From JACVRN01 sp963715565 (lineage in GTDB: Bacteria > Acidobacteriota > Blastocatellia > Pyrinomonadales > Pyrinomonadaceae), in the NCBI GenBank assembly GCA_963715565.1, contig OY970256.1, positions 3,100,001-3,164,000 on the forward strand: a stretch of DNA of 64,000 nucleotides, written 5' to 3'. Below, piece after piece: positions 61,062 through 64,000 of the stretch. The notes below the pieces were generated by a model. The model searched no databases and was not told where the DNA came from. It saw nothing but the letters and a program-made list of their open reading frames with translations. Numbering within the stretch: the stretch's first letter is position 1; every line of letters begins with the position of its first letter. The position numbers were made by a program, and so were the translations under genes.

Positions 61062-64000
61062 ATGAAGCGTTGCGAAGGCTGCAACATCGTCGTTACCAAC
61101 GAGAACTCATTCTGCCCGGATGACGGTCGCGTGCTCGTGCCCGACGAAGTTGCCACTCGCCTGCAAGCATCTCTGGGGACAAAATACACGCTCACGAGCT
61201 TAATCGGCAAAGGAGCTATGGGGGCCGTGTATCGCGCGCGCCACCGCGATCTGGACGACGTTGCCATCAAGGTCATGCTGGGGCCGCCCGATAACCAGCA
61301 ACTCTCCGAGCGCTTTCTGCGCGAAGCGCGCGCGCTGCGCAAGCTACGCCATCAACACGCCGTCACGATTTACGACGTTGACCGCTCGACTCCGGGACTC
61401 ACCTACATGGTGATGGAGATGATCGAGGGCGGCTCTTTGCGCGAAGATTTGCGCGAGCGCGGGCGTATCTCGCTGGACGAAGTGATGGAGGTGGCGCAGG
61501 CCGTCTGCGGCGCGCTCGCCGCCGCGCACGAGCGAGGCATCATTCACCGCGACATCAAGCCGGACAACATACTGATGGCCGAAGAGACGACCATCACGGG
61601 CAAAGTTCTGCGCACGACCAAGATTGCAGACTTCGGCATCGTCAAGCTCCGTGGCAGCCAGCGCGGCGGCGAAGCTTCCATGAAGCTCACGCAGTTCGGC
61701 ACGCCCATCGGCACGCCCTTCTACATGTCGCCCGAACAATGGTTCGGCGAAGGCGCGGGCATCACGGCGCTCGACGGTCGCACGGACATCTACGCTTTCG
61801 GCTGTACCATCTACGAGCTGCTTTCGGGCCGCACGCCCTTTATGGGCAACACGACTTCGGAGCTGCGCCGTCAACACCTGGAGCGCGAGCCCGTGCCCAT
61901 ACATGAAGTAGCGAAGAACGTGCCCGAGCCCGTCAGCCGCGTCATCATGCGCGCGCTTGCCAAGGACCGCGACGACCGTCCCAAAACGACCACGGAATTT
62001 TACGACGAGCTGAACCGCGCTTATAACGAGAGCTACGGCTCTACGGCCAGAAGCCGCCATAGCCAGATTTTCTCCAAACAGCTCTCGGAGACCATGGACC
62101 CAGCGCAATCGAGCGCACAGTCCGGGTCTCTGGACAGCGACAAGCCATCCACTCTGGAAGTGCTCCCGTTTGCGCAGGCTCCGTCCATACTCAACCAGCA
62201 ATCCCTGATAGAAGAGGACGAGGGCCGACAGGAGCCCATGGCTATACGGCTGGCGAAGGCCGTCGAAGAAGCGCGTCGCCGCATAGAAGAAGAAGCCGCC
62301 GCGCGCGTCGAAGAAGAACGCCTGCTGGCCGAGGCCGAAGCCAACAAAAAGGCCGCGGAAGAGGCTCAAAGCCGCGTCGCGGAAGAAGAGCGTCGTCGTG
62401 CGGAAGCCGAGGCCAAAGAACGACGCGCCGCAGAAGAAGCGCGCCGCCGCGAAGAAGCGGAGGCCCGTCGTCATTTGGAAGAAGCTAAACGCCGCAAGGA
62501 AGAAGAAGAGGCTCGAAAGCGCGCCGAAGAAGAGGCGCGGCGTGTGGCCGAAGAGGAAGCGAAAAAGCAGGCCGAAGCCGAAGCACAGAGACGCGCCGAA
62601 GAAGAGGCACGTCAACAGGCTGAAGAAGCTCGTCTACGTGCGGCAGAGGAAGCGCGTCGTGAGGAGGAAGCGCGGCGTCAGGCTGAAGAGGCAAGGCGAC
62701 GCGAAGAGGAAGAAGCGTCGCGTCGCGCTGCGGAGGAAGAGAAAAAGCGCGCCTTGGAGGAAGAGGCCAAGCGCAAGGCGGAAGAAGAGGCCGCGCGACG
62801 TGCCGCAGAGGAGGAACGCCAGCGCGCAGAAGCAAAGCAACGCGCGGAAGAGGAAGCACAGAGGCGCGCCGAGGAAGAAGCGCGTCTTCGCGCGGAAGAG
62901 GAAGCTCGACGCAGGGAAGAAGAAGCGCGCCGCAAGGAACAGGAAGAGGCTCGACGCCGCGCAGAGGAAGAGGCACAGAGACGTGCCGCAGAAGAAGAGG
63001 TGCGTCGCCGGGCTGAAGCCGAAGCACGACGAGTCGCAGAAGAAGCGCGCCGTCGTGCTGAGGAGGAAGCAGCGCATCTGGCGGAAGAACAGCGTCTTCG
63101 TAACGAAGAAGCCAAGCGCTTCGCAGAGGCGGCGGCAATCAGAAAGCTTGCCGAAGAAACACAAAGACGCGCCGCAGAGGAGGCGAAGCGTCAGGCTGAA
63201 GCTGAAGAGAAACGTCGGGCCGAAGCGCAACGTCAGGCTGAAGCGAAGCGCCGCGCCGCAGAAGATGAAGCACGTCTTCGCGCTGAAGAGGAAGCACGCA
63301 GGCGCGCTGAAGAAGAGCAGCGTGCGCGCGAGGCGGCGGACGACGAGCTTGAGGAAGAACGTGAGCTTACTGCGGCTGAACGTGCGCAGTTGGAGCAAAC
63401 TGTCAGAGAGCGCGGGGCCGCAGGGCTTCAAGAGCAGAGCGTCCAGCGTCTGCCCGATGAGCACGAGACGTTTGAGCCGTCGCGCAAACAGCCTCTAGCG
63501 GCGAACAAGGCCGCCGCTGAAATGCCGCCTGACGCCGCGCAGGCTGACAACCCTTCTCAACCTAGCATTTCTGCTTACGCCTCGGGCGGCCCGCGTTTCG
63601 CCACGGACACGCAGCCGGACGAAGAGCAACTCATAGAGGAGCTATTTGACCCGGAGGTAACGCTCGTGCCGGGGACACGTCTTGTTCCACTCGAACAGAA
63701 CGTTATTCCGGAGCGTGAACAGCCGGTCGCTCCTGAACAAACGCCCGCACCTCAAGCGGCTGCTCCCGCGTCTCAACCGTCTCAGGCGTATGATCCGGGT
63801 CAGGTGACTCTGCCTCCTCCACCACTGCAGGGCTACTCGCCGATGCCGGAATACAAGCCCACGCCGGAGAATGCCTCATGGCCGGGCGCAGGCGCATCCG
63901 CATCCGCGTCGGCTGTGGCGCAGGGCGCGGGGCGTGGCCGACGACAGGCGCTGGTCATAGCCGTGCTCGCGCTTCTCTTTCTTGGAGTGGTCGCTATCGC
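61062..64000 (+). CDS. Serine/threonine protein kinase with zinc ribbon and long charged helix (runs off window)
   Basis: At least 979 codons from ATG 61062; the 3' end is outside. A zinc ribbon (CEGC...FCPDDG) is at residues 4-22. Then comes the Hanks-type kinase: Gly loop IGKGAMGAVYRARH, Lys in VAIKVMLG, HRDIKPDNIL catalytic loop, DFG in IADFGIVKL and SPEQWFGEG (APE site), to about residue 325. From about 390 to 770 the sequence is almost entirely Glu/Arg/Lys/Ala (EEEARRRAEEEA-type), consistent with a single long alpha helix. A Pro/Gln-rich region and a transmembrane helix (LVIAVLALLFLGVVAI) begin at the end. It is a membrane kinase with an extracellular part beyond the window. Confidence 0.9.
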   Translation, partial: MKRCEGCNIVVTNENSFCPDDGRVLVPDEVATRLQASLGTKYTLTSLIGKGAMGAVYRARHRDLDDVAIKVMLGPPDNQQLSERFLREARALRKLRHQHAVTIYDVDRSTPGLTYMVMEMIEGGSLREDLRERGRISLDEVMEVAQAVCGALAAAHERGIIHRDIKPDNILMAEETTITGKVLRTTKIADFGIVKLRGSQRGGEASMKLTQFGTPIGTPFYMSPEQWFGEGAGITALDGRTDIYAFGCTIYELLSGRTPFMGNTTSELRRQHLEREPVPIHEVAKNVPEPVSRVIMRALAKDRDDRPKTTTEFYDELNRAYNESYGSTARSRHSQIFSKQLSETMDPAQSSAQSGSLDSDKPSTLEVLPFAQAPSILNQQSLIEEDEGRQEPMAIRLAKAVEEARRRIEEEAAARVEEERLLAEAEANKKAAEEAQSRVAEEERRRAEAEAKERRAAEEARRREEAEARRHLEEAKRRKEEEEARKRAEEEARRVAEEEAKKQAEAEAQRRAEEEARQQAEEARLRAAEEARREEEARRQAEEARRREEEEASRRAAEEEKKRALEEEAKRKAEEEAARRAAEEERQRAEAKQRAEEEAQRRAEEEARLRAEEEARRREEEARRKEQEEARRRAEEEAQRRAAEEEVRRRAEAEARRVAEEARRRAEEEAAHLAEEQRLRNEEAKRFAEAAAIRKLAEETQRRAAEEAKRQAEAEEKRRAEAQRQAEAKRRAAEDEARLRAEEEARRRAEEEQRAREAADDELEEERELTAAERAQLEQTVRERGAAGLQEQSVQRLPDEHETFEPSRKQPLAANKAAAEMPPDAAQADNPSQPSISAYASGGPRFATDTQPDEEQLIEELFDPEVTLVPGTRLVPLEQNVIPEREQPVAPEQTPAPQAAAPASQPSQAYDPGQVTLPPPPLQGYSPMPEYKPTPENASWPGAGASASASAVAQGAGRGRRQALVIAVLALLFLGVVAI

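Noticed and set aside
61344..62615. 423-codon leftward open frame (Phe/Leu-rich)
   Set aside because: Antisense to the Ser/Thr kinase; its composition mirrors the Glu/Arg repeats.
62398..63498. 366-codon rightward Lys/Arg-rich frame
   Set aside because: Out-of-frame copy of the kinase's charged helix; no domain and the in-frame reading is clearly the kinase.

Overview
The window looks like chromosomal DNA of an Acidobacteriota bacterium, probably Blastocatellia/Pyrinomonadaceae-like. This is inferred from several gene types: tandem exported amidohydrolases, a secreted protein with the VWFA-related acidobacterial domain, zinc-ribbon Ser/Thr kinases, an NHLRC2-like thioredoxin/NHL protein and a Kgd-type 2-oxoglutarate dehydrogenase fusion. 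Most of it is GC-rich. Three stretches stand out as acquired or different: the cassette array (about 6.2-17 kb), the type I restriction locus (17.4-24.9 kb) and an AT-rich OLD-like nuclease gene beside a tRNA (28.1-30 kb).

Layout. 1-4069: three exported amidohydrolases in one overlapping operon, the first cut by the window edge. 4.1-5.5 kb: a nested palindrome, a small membrane protein and a membrane J-domain protein. 5.5-6.2 kb: a tyrosine-recombinase remnant and an unexplained leader. 6199-16967: a chromosomal integron-type cassette array with 12 attC sites and 13 cassettes, with no integron integrase in the window. The cassettes carry a Holliday-resolvase-like protein, a toxin-antitoxin pair with a frameshifted toxin, a VOC protein, a methyltransferase cassette invaded by an IS5/IS427-type IS, a TIR-domain fusion, a lipoprotein, a DUF6869 protein, small unknowns, a thioredoxin gene with an in-frame UGA in a U-x-x-C motif (candidate selenoprotein), a coiled-coil protein and an S41 peptidase. 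In almost every cassette the first bases (TTRRRY) are the reverse complement of its last bases (RYYYAA), which is direct evidence that these are real integron cassettes.

17.4-24.9 kb (minus strand): hsdM-hsdS-hsdR-YgjP-type metallopeptidase, tightly coupled. About 20 frameshifts fall in hsdM, hsdR and the peptidase gene, while hsdS is intact. 25-28 kb: small proteins, the VWFA protein and tRNA-Arg(ACG) with a terminator. 28.1-33.5 kb: the OLD-like nuclease, a 21-bp tandem repeat, hypotheticals and XerD. 33.5-41.8 kb: membrane proteins, an FAD reductase, a regulator, exported proteins and CapA. 41.9-55.9 kb: Kgd, alpha/beta hydrolase, CheA and a response regulator, NusB/RibH, a heptad-repeat coiled coil, enoyl-CoA hydratase, 3-hydroxyacyl-CoA dehydrogenase and a rhomboid protease. 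56.4-64 kb: a secreted subtilase, the NHLRC2-like protein and a large Ser/Thr kinase running off the end.

A second theme is a set of long intergenic palindromes. Their arms are tandem 7-base words, different at each locus, and most lie directly at gene 3' ends, sometimes containing the stop codon. They share an architecture rather than a sequence.
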